NCBI GenBank assembly: GCA_002104905.1
Contig: MCFE01000358.1
Span: 1 to 64,000, forward strand
From: Basidiobolus meristosporus CBS 931.73
Lineage: Eukaryota > Basidiobolomycota > Basidiobolomycetes > Basidiobolales > Basidiobolaceae
Reading direction: 5' to 3'
DNA length: 64,000 nucleotides
The translations under genes were made by a program, and so were the position numbers. Below the pieces are notes generated by a model, which saw only the letters and a list, made by a program, of their open reading frames with translations, did not search any database and was not told the DNA's origin. Positions 10,501 to 24,059 of the stretch are shown here, one piece after another; position 1 is the first letter of the stretch, and the number at the start of each line of letters is the position of its first letter.

Positions 10501-12315
10501 AAGAGGGCCACCAACCCTGCCTTCGACGAGCAGTGCGAGGTGTTTATTCAAGAAGCTCAATTTGCCACGATCTCCGTTTGTGTTCGTGAGATGAATGATG
10601 AGCGAACCGTCATCGCACGTAAAACCATTGAGGTGCCCGACATCTTGGAGCGACTATCGAAGGAGGACCCGACAGATGGATACTGGTACGAATTTGACAA
10701 CACCGATGGCAAGATCCTTCTCAAGTTCAAATTCTCCCCAGTCGAGATAAGCATAGATGAGTCGGAAAGTTGGATAAACAAGGGCCTTGTCAATGTGAAG
10801 ATCATCAAGGCTCAGGGGCTACGTGCCGCCGATTCCTCCGGAACAAGCGACCCATATGTGCAGGTTAAGGTTAACGACGTGAAGATCTACAAGACCAAGG
10901 TCATCAAGAAAACCCTTTCCCCTGTATTCAACGAGGAGTTCACAGCCCAAATTCACGACCGCAACACCTCGTCGTTAATCTTCCACGTGTATGACTGGAA
11001 TCAAGTTCAGTCCAGCGAACAACTTGGCTACTTCCAGATCAACACCAATAAGCTTGAGCCATTCACCTGGGTTCAAGATAACTTTGAGCTGTCAGACGGT
11101 ACTGGAACGCTTACCCTAAGAATGATGTTTAGACCTGAACATGTAGGCCGGATGACTACCGATCGCAAACAAACTTTCCACGCGGCCACCAGGAGCGCTA
11201 TTGGCAAAGGAGTTGGTGGAGCTACCAAGGTTGTTGGCGGTACCATTGGAGGCATCGGGAAAGGAGTTGGTGGGCTGTTTAGTAAAGGGAAAAAATCCAC
11301 TAGCCGCGATCCGATTGTAGCTCCCCCTGCCAATGCGAATGTTCCTTCGGAGGTACTATCCACTAGAAGCAATAGTATTAGCAGCAACTTCAGCCATACA
11401 TCAAATACCCCCAATATGCCGAGCATGCCCAATATGCCGAACATGCCCAATATGCCAAACATGCCAAACATGCCCAACATGCCTAGCATGCCCGATACAC
11501 CTAACGTTCCAGTTGACTCGCAAATCGATGCCGCCACCAAAGAGGTACCAGCAATTCCTGACCCAGGCGACTCAATCCCTCCTCCTTCCGTACACAATAT
11601 GCCCATTGAGAGCAAAGCGGCCCCCACTGTTAACGAAAGTGTCCACGAGCATGAGGAACCAAGTGAAACACCTACGAATCCCATTACTCCGGTGTCTACC
11701 CCACTTCGAATCAACGAGCCAGATGTTACAGCCATTCCAATCTCAGCTCCACAGTCGCCTGTTACAGATGTATCCAACAACAGACTCTCCATCGCCAATA
11801 TGGACGACCTGAGTGAAGTCTCGGGAGAGAGTGGCGGCTTAGAGCACTCGAGTGATAATTTCGGCGAGCAAGGGATCTTGACGGTTACTATCGTACAGGC
11901 CAAGGATTTAGTTGCCGCGGACAGCAACGGGTTGAGTGATCCTTATGTTCGCGTTCGCAGCGGTCGAAAGGCACTCTACAAGACCAAAGCCATCAAAAAG
12001 ACACTCGAGCCGAAATGGAACGAGACTTTCACCATTCCACTGAACGGCACACCCATGAAACTCAACTTCTCAGTTCGGGACCGCAACCTTCTTCAAGATG
12101 CCTACTTGGGAGAATACGAAACCAACGTGTGGGAACAGATTCATCAAACCAACCCTGCCACCGAGGGAAATTGGGTTCAGCTGAGGAAGATCGATCATGG
12201 CAAACTACTGCTGAAATTCACCTTCACCCCGAGCACCACCTCACCTAAATCAAGTGAATTCTCGGAATCCCCTAGGAAGAAACTGGGCTTTAGTTCTTTC
12301 CGAAGGAAGCATTAG
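7515..12315 (+). CDS. Tricalbin-like SMP and multi-C2 membrane contact-site protein
   Basis: Four exons: 7515-8115, 8178-8257, 8316-8546 and 8608-12315, all with GT..AG introns that keep frame, giving about 1539 aa. Tricalbins (extended synaptotagmins) anchor in the ER, bridge to the plasma membrane through C2 domains and move lipids with the SMP domain. Seen here: a Pro/Asn-rich cytosolic N-terminus, a hydrophobic hairpin at about 169-200 split by intron 1, an SMP domain from about 230 (TEWLNMFLNKFW) to about 430, and six C2 domains starting near residues 448, 591, 726, 896, 1030 and 1393. C2-1, 3, 5 and 6 keep SDPYV-type Ca2+ loops; C2-2 (HSPYC) and C2-4 (TPYAD) look non-calcium binding. 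An NMP repeat lies between C2-5 and C2-6. Yeast tricalbins have fewer C2 domains, so this is a long variant. Confidence 0.93.
11404..11510 (+). repeat. Coding triplet-peptide repeat (Asn-Met-Pro) in tricalbin
   Basis: About ten tandem 9-bp units encode NMP/SMP in the linker between the fifth and sixth C2 domains. Similar N-I/M-P motifs occur in the N-terminal tail (NIPHMPNE, NLPNMPGNIP), so the motif is used twice in the protein. Such arrays change length easily by slippage. Confidence 0.9.
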
Positions 12316-12664
12316 GCTAGCATCAGGCTCAGCATCAATACGAAAGCCTATTTCGCCTATTTTCGCCTATTTTCGCCAGAAAAGTTTAGACCTGATCATT
12401 CATCCAAGTCATTGAACTAATTTTGTTATTTAATCTATATAAACACTACAACACCATAACCCCAATCTCGAAGCCCAATCAATCTCCATATATCTTGGTG
12501 GCCACGGTTTAGATCGATATGATTGACCGCATAGATAGACCGATAGATTGACCGCATATTTTGAAGTTACCCAATATTATCATCAAGATTAGACTGACAA
12601 AATCCACTTGGGCAGTTGCTATCCGTCTTTTATATTTTACTTTTACTGCACTGACCGTAGCGAA
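12316..12664. other. Intergenic between tricalbin and PP2C genes
   Basis: 349 bp containing a threefold TATTTTCGCC-type repeat at about 12350-12376 just after the tricalbin stop, then AT-rich sequence that must hold the PP2C promoter. No gene seen. Confidence 0.6.
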
Positions 12665-14432
12665 ATGCAGGCAGCTTTAGTGCGATTACCAAGAGTGAAC
12701 GCCGCATTAACCAAAAATAGATTAGACCAACTGCTGCGTCGGAACTCGGCTTCAGTAGCTGTAAAGAGGGAAACGGAGGCTGAACAAAAAGCTAGACTGG
12801 CTCGCAATTACTATGTTGTTCGTACCCCCCAGAGTCACACGTTTCGTGTTAACCTAAAAAACTCCCCCAATCTGGTGGGTATTCGGTCGACCAGAGGAAT
12901 GCGGGATTACAACGAGGATCGATACAAAACGTTAGCCGTAAAGCTCCCTGACCAGTCTAATCAACACTTATACTTTGGAGTCTTTGACGGGTATGGGTGC
13001 TTGGCAAGCTCGAAAGTTCATGCATAAACTGTGACTTATCCCTTACTTTCTTTTCTCCAGCCACGGTGGTTCGCATAGTGTAGACTACCTTTCAGCCCAT
13101 CTGCACGAAAAGCTCGAATCCATGACCAGCAACGACGCACAGATGATCGTGGAGGCCTACAGAGAATTTGGCATCCGTTGGTCCAAGTATACTCCAGGCA
13201 TATATCGGACCATTACTTTACCAGCGACTCTACTCTCGCCAACAACCCACGGAAAAAAAGCTTTCTCTTGAGCAGCGCTTGGTGCTGTCCTTTTTGAAGT
13301 CCGACCTGGACATCACGAAGGTCTTGAGATATCACGATGGCTCTACCGGATCCATTGCTCTCATCGAACCAATGAATGGAAACCCTTTTTGGGCTTCTCC
13401 TCAGCTGGCCATTACGGTCTCTCACGTAGGAGACACTAGGTAGGTTACGTACTGAAGGCTGTTGATGCGGGCCACACACTTAGCTCCTGTCTTTTGTAGG
13501 GTTATCCTCTGCAACACCCAGAACGGAAAAGCCGACACGCTGACCACTGACCATCATCCAAGCATTAAAAAGGAATTCGACCGGATCCGAAAGTACGGCG
13601 GCTTTTTCACTAGAGATTCGTTCGGAGAAGAAATGACGGTCGGCCAGTTTGCCAACACCAGAGCCTTTGGCGACCCGATTGGTAAACGCTTCGGCGTCAT
13701 TGCCGAGCCAGACATCATCGTACGCAAGGTGTCTGGGGAGGAGGTGGCTTTCATGGTCCTTATTACCGACGGCGTGTCTTCGGTCATGACAGATCAGGAG
13801 ATTGTGGATACCGTAAGTGGATCTATCGAAGCCTTTCATCGAGCATTCGTCTAACTTGGCCTTAGGTCAAGACTTGCCCCGACCCAACCACCGCTGCTGC
13901 GCGGATCGTCACTTACGCCGAGCAGTTTGGCTCCGATGACAACATCACCGCCATGGTAAGTTCACCCCCCCCCAACTGTCTGATGGCACGCTGTACCCAC
14001 CTCTTGTCTCCGTGGTAGGTGATTCGACTCCCTGGCTGGGGAGCTCAGATGCCGGATCTTTCGGCGGATATCCGCAAGCACAGATTGGAGATTTCATCTT
14101 CGAGAGGGCCTCGCATGGGCTCTGGAATCTATAACAACCTGGTCGAGGCGGCGAACGTCAAGGAGAAGACGATCAAGACTCTCTTCGAGGACGGAGTGTT
14201 CCACGAATTATCCGAGGACCAGCTCTACGACCAAATGGCCAAGTTTGGAATCAGGCTAAGCATCGACATTGGGATGCTTCCTGGGGATGAGCCAGAGCAT
14301 GACCGGTCCGAGCAAGACGTCGTGGCGATGTTTTATTCGGTGCTGAATAGACCGCGGACCTCGGTATTGACTGTGGGAGATGTAAAGAAAGCATGGACCT
14401 TGCTGGGGGTGACCGCCACCACGAACCAGTAA
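12665..14432 (+). CDS. PP2C-type Ser/Thr phosphatase, Ptc6/Aup1-like, probably mitochondrial
   Basis: Exons 12665-12990, 13061-13439, 13500-13812, 13866-13955 and 14019-14432; about 506 aa. PPM/PP2C motifs appear in order: RGMRDYNEDRY, FGVFDGHGG (completed by splicing intron 1), SHVGDTR (spliced across intron 2), DHHPS, AFGD, ITDGVSSVMTDQEIVD and DDNITAMVIRLPGWG. These supply the metal-binding Asp residues of Mn2+/Mg2+-dependent phosphatases. The N-terminus (MQAALVRLPRVNAALTKNR) is basic and amphipathic, like a mitochondrial presequence, consistent with yeast Ptc6. An in-frame non-ATG extension upstream was not used. One oddity: the exon 2 frame before about 13190 and after about 13215 differs by one base. 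Either there is a one-base error or mutation, or a 49-nt intron at 13149-13197, which would remove conserved-looking sequence. Confidence 0.85.
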
Positions 14433-14698
14433 CCCATGCGCACAGCACCCGTATTCGATCTTGTACCATAGATGTGGCATTAATCAACCCATTTCTGTTC
14501 TAAGAACCCCACCTGTGAATACCGAAACCTACTGTAAATACGTATTCACTCATCACATAGTAACTTCATTAAACACGCGAAACGGCTGTAATCACGAAAT
14601 GATGCATGTTTGGGTTGCCCGCAGGCGGGAGAAATGATTATTCACAAAATATCTCGTAATATACACTGGAAATCTACATGATCTACCCGCACCCGCAC
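14433..14698. other. Convergent 3' region between PP2C and CEP120 genes
   Basis: 266 bp shared by the 3' ends of two converging genes. No coding signal. UTRs and polyadenylation sites of both strands must lie here. Confidence 0.6.
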
Positions 14699-17109
14699 TC
14701 ACGCCGGCCCTGGGCTAGAGGCGAGTTTCGGGGGCGGGAGGTTGGGTGGATGCGTCGATGTGTTCGGATGGTCAGCATTGGCTTTTCTGGCCTTTAACGA
14801 TTTCAGCTCGTTCTTCAGATGCTTCAGCAATCTTCTCTCCGCCCGACGAACCTCTTTTTCCTCCGAGGGGAAACTCGTCGGGGTCTCTCGCGCAAGGAGT
14901 CGCGTCTGAAGCTTCCATTTGGCCATCTCCAAGGTGGCGTTGATCCATTCCTTTCTGTAATTGGTTTTCTCCATCTGGCAGCGTTCATACTGCGCCTTGT
15001 AATGGTCCCGCTCCTTTTTCAGCTTGGCTAGCTCCTGATGCAGGTGCTTTTCATACTGCTCCCGGTTACTCTGCTGTAGCCTCGTATTGTCTAGGGTTCT
15101 TTCGTAATGGAGACACTTCTCGCTCAGCTCTCGGATGCACTTCTCCGTTTGCTGGATATGCGCTTTCAGGCTGCGAACTTCATCGGTCAAGATATCGATC
15201 TGCTTCGCTCTAGATTCCTCGACCTCCTTCTGGTAGGCACATTCGTGTGCTCGCTCCTCGTTTATGGGGACATAGGGGGAGGCGGCTCCGACGAACGTAG
15301 ACTGTTTGGCTGCCGCTTTAGGAACCGGATGAAGTGGGCTTGCGTGTGATATTTCGGTCGCGACATGTGACGGCATTGGCGAGTAGTGGGAGAATGCTAG
15401 AGGCGTATTCTCCAAGCCAGGTTGAGAAATCGTAAAACCGATAGGAGCGTCCAGGTCCTTGACAAATCCCACATCCAGAATAGACAGTAGCACGCGTAGA
15501 TTGGCGATTGGAACCTGAGCAGTAGGAGAGATCGGTAAGACGAAATCGAACGAATCAGCAAACTGAGGGACCCCTTCGACTCTCACGCCTCGGTCTCTCT
15601 CACGTAGCACCTTCTCGAAATTCAGGATACCGCTGCCCAGATGACGGATCCCCTCTGAATTCTTGAGCTTACCAAGGAGGTTGATATACAACGGTGTGGA
15701 GAGCAGCCTATCCAACAGACGATTGGGTGAAGAGAAAACCTCCATTGTGTAGTAGGAGTTTGGCAAAAACACGTCTGTATTCGAGGGAACCTCGATGCTG
15801 GGCTCCGTGTATACGGTCTTGGCGGCGGTAAACCAGTCATAACTATATTCTAGATATGCGTCTTCGAGGTGAGCGTTGTCCGTTGAGATAGAAACAAGGT
15901 GAATGGTGACGATAAAGTGATGCGCCAACATATGGCCATTGATTCCTGGCTCGACGAGCGAGTGTATCACCTCCTTCTCAACCAAAGACAGGCTACATCC
16001 GATCTGCGGCTCGCTAACGTCTCCTGCCTCCTCTACCTCGGGGACTCTTTTAACAGCGTACAGCCCTTCAAAATAATGCGGCTCTCCGGAAGAGGCTTGA
16101 AACACATCATTGACAGATACTCTAGCGCACCCGACGACCTTGTCTTGGCAAAGGTGGATGTGTATCAACGGGTGAGTGGCGAGGTATTCTTGTATCTCGC
16201 TCAAGCTGGATCGAATGTTCACGAAGACCCGTGTGGGCGACCAGGCGGAGGAGTCCATGAAGTTGGTGAATTTCTCGGTGATGATTTCTCTGTCGAATAG
16301 CTTGAATTGAAAGTAGAAGGGTGGCTCGTGGGTGCGCGAGGTGCTCGAAGCTTCGAAGAGCGATGCGAGATTCTGAAAAAACGAGATTCCGAAAAAGAAC
16401 ATAAACTCGGTGTCCCCAGCTCCAATTTGGTACTCCTTTTGCCTGGTCAACAGATTCGTTGTTATCTGTGCAGAGGGTTCCCCCACGTTGGCTTGTGTCA
16501 GAGTATGGGCGATAGATATCCTTGGAGAGCCTCTATCTACTGCGGGGGTTTCTATTGGTTTGGGTTCCGGTTTGGGGTCCGGTGTGGGTACCGCTCTACT
16601 TGGTTGCTGTATGGTTTGAGTGCTTTCTTTAGTAAACTCGTGCCTGGGTCCGGCCTGGAAGAGTATCCGAAGTTCGGGTCTGACCCCATTTTGCCGCTGT
16701 CCTTTCTTGACATTCACCAATGGAAACCACTTTGGTCTAGGTTCGGAGGTTGGGCTTTGCACTTGACGCATATCCAGAACCACGAAGCCAATCTCTTCCG
16801 CAACATTACTCTCCTTGCTCACGGAAAGACAGGTAAGTTTGACGGTGGCTTTCTGGGTACGAAGTAGATGTAGGGTCTTGTGCTCTAAAGTCCACTCAAG
16901 CTCTGTATCCCATAGTGGTCTTGGTGTTTGCTCAACTCTTTCAGTGCCAAGTGATTCATTGTAGAATCTCCCCTCCACGAAGATCCCATTACCTCGTTTA
17001 CGTATAAAATGCCGACCTAATCGTAGAGTTAGCTAATATAGTGGCCGGAGGTTATGCACCTGCTTCGCTCACCTTCTAATACTGTCGCCAGAACTGTACA
17101 TAAAACCAT
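14699..17109 (-). CDS. CEP120: CEP120-like centriole assembly protein
   Basis: Two exons: 17109-17073 and 17016-14699, intron 17017-17072 (56 nt), 784 aa. Splicing gives MVLCTVLATVLEGRHFIRKR, matching the EGRHF start of the CEP120 N-terminal C2 domain, which decides the start. Further matches to the family: LWDTELEW, IGFVVLDMRQVQ, PKWFPLV, then after a Pro-rich linker (PTPDPKPEPKP) the second domain with YQIGAGDTEFMFFFGISF, FYFQFKLFDREI, VFVNIRSSLSEIQEYLATHP and IHIHLCQDKVVG. Residues of about 600-735 form a long coiled coil. In animals and algae CEP120 acts at centrioles and basal bodies with CPAP and SPICE1 to elongate centrioles. Its presence implies a centriole-building fungus. The family call rests on several aligned blocks over the N-terminal 450 residues. 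Confidence 0.82.
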
Positions 17110-17309
17110 TTGACCTAAATGAACAGCACACCACCTTGGCAAATGGATGTTATCTAGGAAACACTTGATCCAGTGGTGAATACGAAGGGATTGTTTTGAT
17201 TTCCTGATGTAGTAATTCATAGCAGTTTAATTGATTGGTCATCCAAAAAAGAGTAGATACATGTCGTTGATTACATTATGCAGTGCGGATATAAAACATA
17301 GCTTGTCAG

Positions 17310-18801
17310 TTATAGGGGATTCCTCAGTTTGGCATGGTTTCTGGCTACCTGAAGATCATCGAGCAGCCTTCTGAAGGCACCGTCTTCCACTCGAGTATAG
17401 AGAACAAACATAAGGAAGAATAGAAACGAGTAAATGGCAAAGCCAACCATGAACACATCAAACACCGCAATGGCCCATGATGGGGGTGTAATAATGGAAC
17501 AAACGACCAAGAGAATAACCCATACAATCAATCCCACCGCAAACCGCACGATATATCCAGTGTTTTTGCGATGTACACTCTCAAGTCCGGAGGTGAGAAG
17601 TTGGTTCAGCTCCCCGAAAATGTCAACGTCCCATGTAGCAGAAGAGTATTCTGTTGCCCCCATCGCACCTCTTGGTTTTGGCGTGATGCTAAACGTGGAG
17701 CAGACGCCAAAATGATCAGAGTACGAGCACTTCAAGGACACAACTGGCTCGGTAAGACACACTTGAGAGGCTGTGCATCGCAAGTTAGCCGTGCGCGCAT
17801 AGAAGATGTAATCCAGTCTTTCGCCGGGATGCTTCTGATTGGGGTTTCCTGAGAGCGTGTTTGTGGGAATAATGGAAGTCATCCCGTTACAACGGGCGAT
17901 CTCAACCATGCTTAGACTCGGGTCATATGGAGGATGAATAACGCCCGACCCATTGATCTCATCCCATGAATCGGTCAGTCCAGTATATGATTCGATCATC
18001 TTGATGACAAGGTTGTCTGGGATGCTGTTATAATCGCCCAGCTGTAATGAGTGAGTATTGCACTGGAACGCGAACACAATACTGACAATGTAATTACCGC
18101 GATGACGTGATTTCCATTGCTAAGTGCATCTTTCAAGACCCTCGACAACTCCCAGCCCTGAGCTGCGCGATGAAAACCGTTGTCGTCGTTTGGACTGTAT
18201 TGCGCGATCAGCTGTCAATTCGTTGAGCACATGTACATAGTGATACTAGCACGTCAGGAAAACCCTTACATGCGTATTGTACACTTCGATGATCCCCCCA
18301 TCTGGATATTCCAGGTGACAGCAGCCTACCGCCTTGGCAACGTACCAATCGCCCTGCAGTATTTTCAGCGGGTTGCCGTTTAGTGAATATGGCTGCACGT
18401 ACGATTTCACAATGGGGAACTTGGAGAAAATGGCCAGGCCTGCGCCGAAGATACCCCTAAACAGGAAGGGGTTGTTAGAGGAGTGCCCGCTGGGTGCGCC
18501 TTGGTGTTGAAAGGGTTTACGTATGGAAAAAGTGTGCGTAGGGCAGCGAATGCTTGGTTTTATGTTTCACCATTTCAAAGTCCTCGTAGACCCAGATTTC
18601 CTGTAGACCCACGAGGTCGTAGTCATGCTCGACCAGATAGTGAGCAATGGCCTCCAGGCGTTGCTTTCGTTTTTTAGACACGAATTTCAGTCCCCTGGAA
18701 GGAAATAGAACGTTCAGTCTGTTAGTAACCTTGCATCAAGCAACAGGTGTGTTCTCATTGTACCAGCAATTGAGGGTCAATACTCGAAGTGTGCTTGCCA
18801 T
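17310..18801 (-). CDS. ISC1: Inositol phosphosphingolipid phospholipase C / neutral sphingomyelinase
   Basis: Five exons: 18801-18764, 18694-18521, 18456-18270, 18211-18098 and 18041-17310; 414 aa, close to S. pombe Css1. All four introns are GT..AG and keep frame. The enzyme hydrolyses inositol phosphosphingolipids to ceramides. Endonuclease/exonuclease/phosphatase-fold motifs are present in order: VLTLNCWGLKFVSKKRKQRL, YDLVGLQEIWVYEDFEM (catalytic Glu), IFGAGLAIFSKFPI, YNTHLIAQY (catalytic His region), ALGDYNSIPD (Asp/Asn) and ERLDYIF...YSDHFGV (catalytic Asp-His). Two C-terminal TM segments (IVRFAVGLIVWVILLVV and IAVFDVFMVGFAIYSFLFF) match the family's membrane anchor. The NCWG motif is assembled across intron 1. 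It is divergent from RPS28, sharing a 307-bp promoter region. Confidence 0.93.
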
Positions 18802-19108
18802 GACTGAAAAGAGTGGAGCTTTGCCAAGAATGGAAATGGAGCCTATCTATCTTCTCAACAGCTGTCGCCTAATATAATATATTGATTGACATTGTCCACC
18901 AAAAGAAAACGCATGTCAATCAATGGTCAAACACAATTGGATTATAAGCTAATTAAATGATGTCCAAACCACCTGGTCGTCAGGATACATGCACCAGTCA
19001 CATGATGCGGTTGTCTGATCGGGAACTGGATTTGGGAATAAAACTAGTTGAATATACCTCGGGTCACCCCCTTTACCCATTTGCCCACCGCGAACGGACT
19101 TCTTTCAA
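18802..19108. promoter_or_regulatory. Shared divergent promoter region of ISC1 and RPS28
   Basis: 307 bp separate the ATG of ISC1 (minus, 18801) from the ATG of RPS28 (plus, 19109). The ISC1 side is AT-rich (TAATATAATATATTG near 18870-18884). No known ribosomal-protein promoter box can be named with confidence. Confidence 0.55.
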
Positions 19109-19369
19109 ATGGTACGTGTATCCAGTAAACCATCCATCCATCCAGCTCGCTAATCCTTGTTGGCTTAGGAAAAACAAGCCCCCGTCAAGCACGCCAAAGT
19201 TATCAAGGTCCTCGGCCGTACTGGATCCCGTGGTGGTGTCACCCAGGTTCGTGTGGAGTTCATGGACGACACCTCTCGCTCCATCATTCGTAACGTCAAG
19301 GGACCTGTCCGCGAGAATGACATCTTGGTCCTCATGGAGTCCGAGCGTGAGGCCAGACGCCTTCGTTAA
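19109..19369 (+). CDS. RPS28: 40S ribosomal protein S28 (eS28)
   Basis: Exon 1 is only the ATG at 19109-19111, followed by a 57-nt intron (GTACGT...CTTAG, 19112-19168); exon 2 is 19169-19369. The product is 67 aa: [20 protein letters not shown], then the near-invariant family core ending [10 protein letters not shown]. eS28 sits at the mRNA exit region of the small subunit. Length and ending match eS28 of other eukaryotes. An AATAAA polyadenylation signal at 19379-19384 follows the stop closely. Codon use is strongly C-ending, as expected for high expression. Confidence 0.96.
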
Positions 19370-20032
19370 ACCATCTTCAATAAAATGGAAATAAACCGCA
19401 TTCATCACTGTTCCATTCACATGTCTCCCTATGGCTTGCACATGCACATTTGACACTAGATTTGTGTTTCGTCCACTGGATAGCAAATGACGTGATGCTT
19501 TGGCACCATGGCCTTCAATTCCTGCACTTTGACCCAACCCTCCCTCCATCCATATCCATATCCATATCCCTAGCCTTAACCCTAACCCCACCCCGACCCG
19601 ACCTCTCACCTGTGGAGGTGATTTAATCAAAACAAGCCAAACCAAGCATAACCCGATACTGGCCCTATGCAATCGATAAAAAAATAGAAAATCGACGGAA
19701 TCCAGTGAAATCCACTGAAATCAAAGATATTCCATGGATCTGGTCTACGCCGAGCAAATAGAAAACGTTCCAATTCTGTGTTAAACACTGGCTCTTATGT
19801 CAATCGAGCTGATACGAAAGTATTCCAATCATCGTGATTCCTTACTTTTTATTATACTACTTGCTCCACCTACTTCCCCCTCCAAGCCTTATTTTTACTC
19901 TTGAAAGGGTTTATCAAAGAACCTCAATTATTTCTCTCCCTCCTTGGACTGGGCGCCCGTTTCGCTGAACTGAAACACAACCAACCCTGACGACAATAGT
20001 GGCTCTTCTTTGCTTGACCCGCACTTGACATA
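19370..20032. other. Intergenic between RPS28 and the PAK kinase
   Basis: RPS28 3' UTR, then a C-rich tract with a TCCATA/TCCATC run and a short CCTTAACCCTAACCCC-like stretch near 19573-19588, then the kinase promoter and 5' UTR. No gene seen. Confidence 0.6.
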
Positions 20033-22566
<2,534 letters not shown>

Positions 22567-24059
22567 GAACCTCTGGGCCCGATCGGCATCACGTTGCAGT
22601 ATTCATGGCGAGCAAGACCATCGGTGTAACTCATTTGACAAGCAATATAGACATCAGAAATATCAACAACATGCAACCTTCCCCACCTCACCTCACCCTC
22701 ACCCTGCCCCTCTCCTCTCCTCTCCCCCAAGCCACTGTGATACCCTATTCTATGGTAACTTCCCATTTCCCGACGATTGAATTTCTCTTGAATGGTTACT
22801 CCAGGTTCATCAATGATTCATGATTCATTTTGCCAACCCCTTGTATACATAATCTTGTAATGTGGGTATGTATCGATTCTGTTTGTCCCTCCCCCGTCCC
22901 ACTCCACATTTCACCTAGGGTAATTAGAGAGATCAATAAAGTGTGAATTAACCTTTTTTTAAACACCAACCCCATCCTGTCAGCATCCAACCGTCCAGTC
23001 CCCACCCACGTAAGCAGCCACCTGGGGTGGCAAATGGCCAGATTTATGGAGCGAAAACATGGCGTGTTGCACGTTACACTCCTATGTGCGATTCCCCCTA
23101 CGCTAGGGCCACGAGCGGAGTTCTCCAATTGCCAGAAGTGCGTTGTACCTTTGGCGATTCCTCTGGTCAAGGGACACGGTGGCTTTCAACGTGACCTGGC
23201 GATTTGCGGTGTATCCTGGCGGGGTGAGTCAGATGGATGGACAGGATTCTCGATCATCAGTTGGCTTCTCGCTGAATGGTTGAGCCGATTTCTAGGTCGT
23301 GGAAACAATTAACCATCCTTAGACCAACCCCAGTCCATGGTGTGACGAACGACCGCACTTCAGCAACAACCCCTCGCATTCAGCCCAACCGACTTCCAAT
23401 CGGCAGGGTCGATGAGACCAGCCCAATCAACCGGCCCCCTCCGTCATTAGTCCAATTCGGTCGCATGGACTGCGTGAGAAGCACTGGAAATTCCCCGAGT
23501 GGGAAAAGCCAAGTGCGGGTGTGGTCTCCATTCATTGGAGCAGTGGGAGTCGCCTCCTCATAAAAATGGAAACCACCCGTCACCCCAGCAGAGGGCGACG
23601 AGCACGAGGTCACCTGGGAGTTGGCCAGAGTGGTGGTGTGCCTATCCGGAAATAAAGTTTGCTCGGTCGTTTGTAGGGAATTTTCATCATGATCCCGTGT
23701 TACACCAGAGGTTATGCTCGCCAAATGTTCCCGAAGAAGCTTCCCTGGTTGCTAGACTTTGATTCGACGGACAGAGGGGGGGGGATTTCAGGTAACGATC
23801 GTACCATAGTAAATTCGTGTATGGCTATTGGATGTGGAGAGTTGCTACGCAAGTAGAATAGGCACATTTTTCACTCCCATTCTTGAGTCCGGAATGGTGA
23901 GTGTATCGCCATACTTTTCCACGGTGTGTGTGTCCCAACGGCCACAAAAGGAATTCCAAGGTACGTGAGCCAGTCCACTCCTGCGTGTCCATAAGGGGTG
24001 TTTAAGAGCCTGGACATAGCGCCATGGATTTCGAATATCAACTTCGAGAAAGAACAATC
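22567..24059. other. 1.5-kb intergenic region before the UNC93-like array
   Basis: Contains a pyrimidine-rich tract (about 22680-22735), an AATAAA near 22935 that may serve the kinase, and several overlapping frames of at most 124 codons on both strands with no recognisable content. Confidence 0.6.

Noticed and set aside
11404-11510. Regularly spaced short repeats that might be taken for a CRISPR-like array
   Set aside because: They are in-frame 9-bp coding repeats without spacers, in a eukaryotic gene.
13149-13197. A 49-nt GT..AG intron that would repair the PP2C frame
   Set aside because: It fits the frame arithmetic but would delete EAYREFGIRWSKYTPG, which looks like conserved PP2C coding sequence. 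A single-base error is more likely.
19547-19600. Telomere-like CCTTAACCCTAACCCC stretch
   Set aside because: Only about two TTAGGG-type units, mixed with other C-rich repeats and surrounded by genes. Not a telomere or a meaningful interstitial array.
23034-23724. Overlapping frames of 87-114 codons on both strands before the array
   Set aside because: No motif, no consistent codon bias, no plausible introns. Treated as intergenic.
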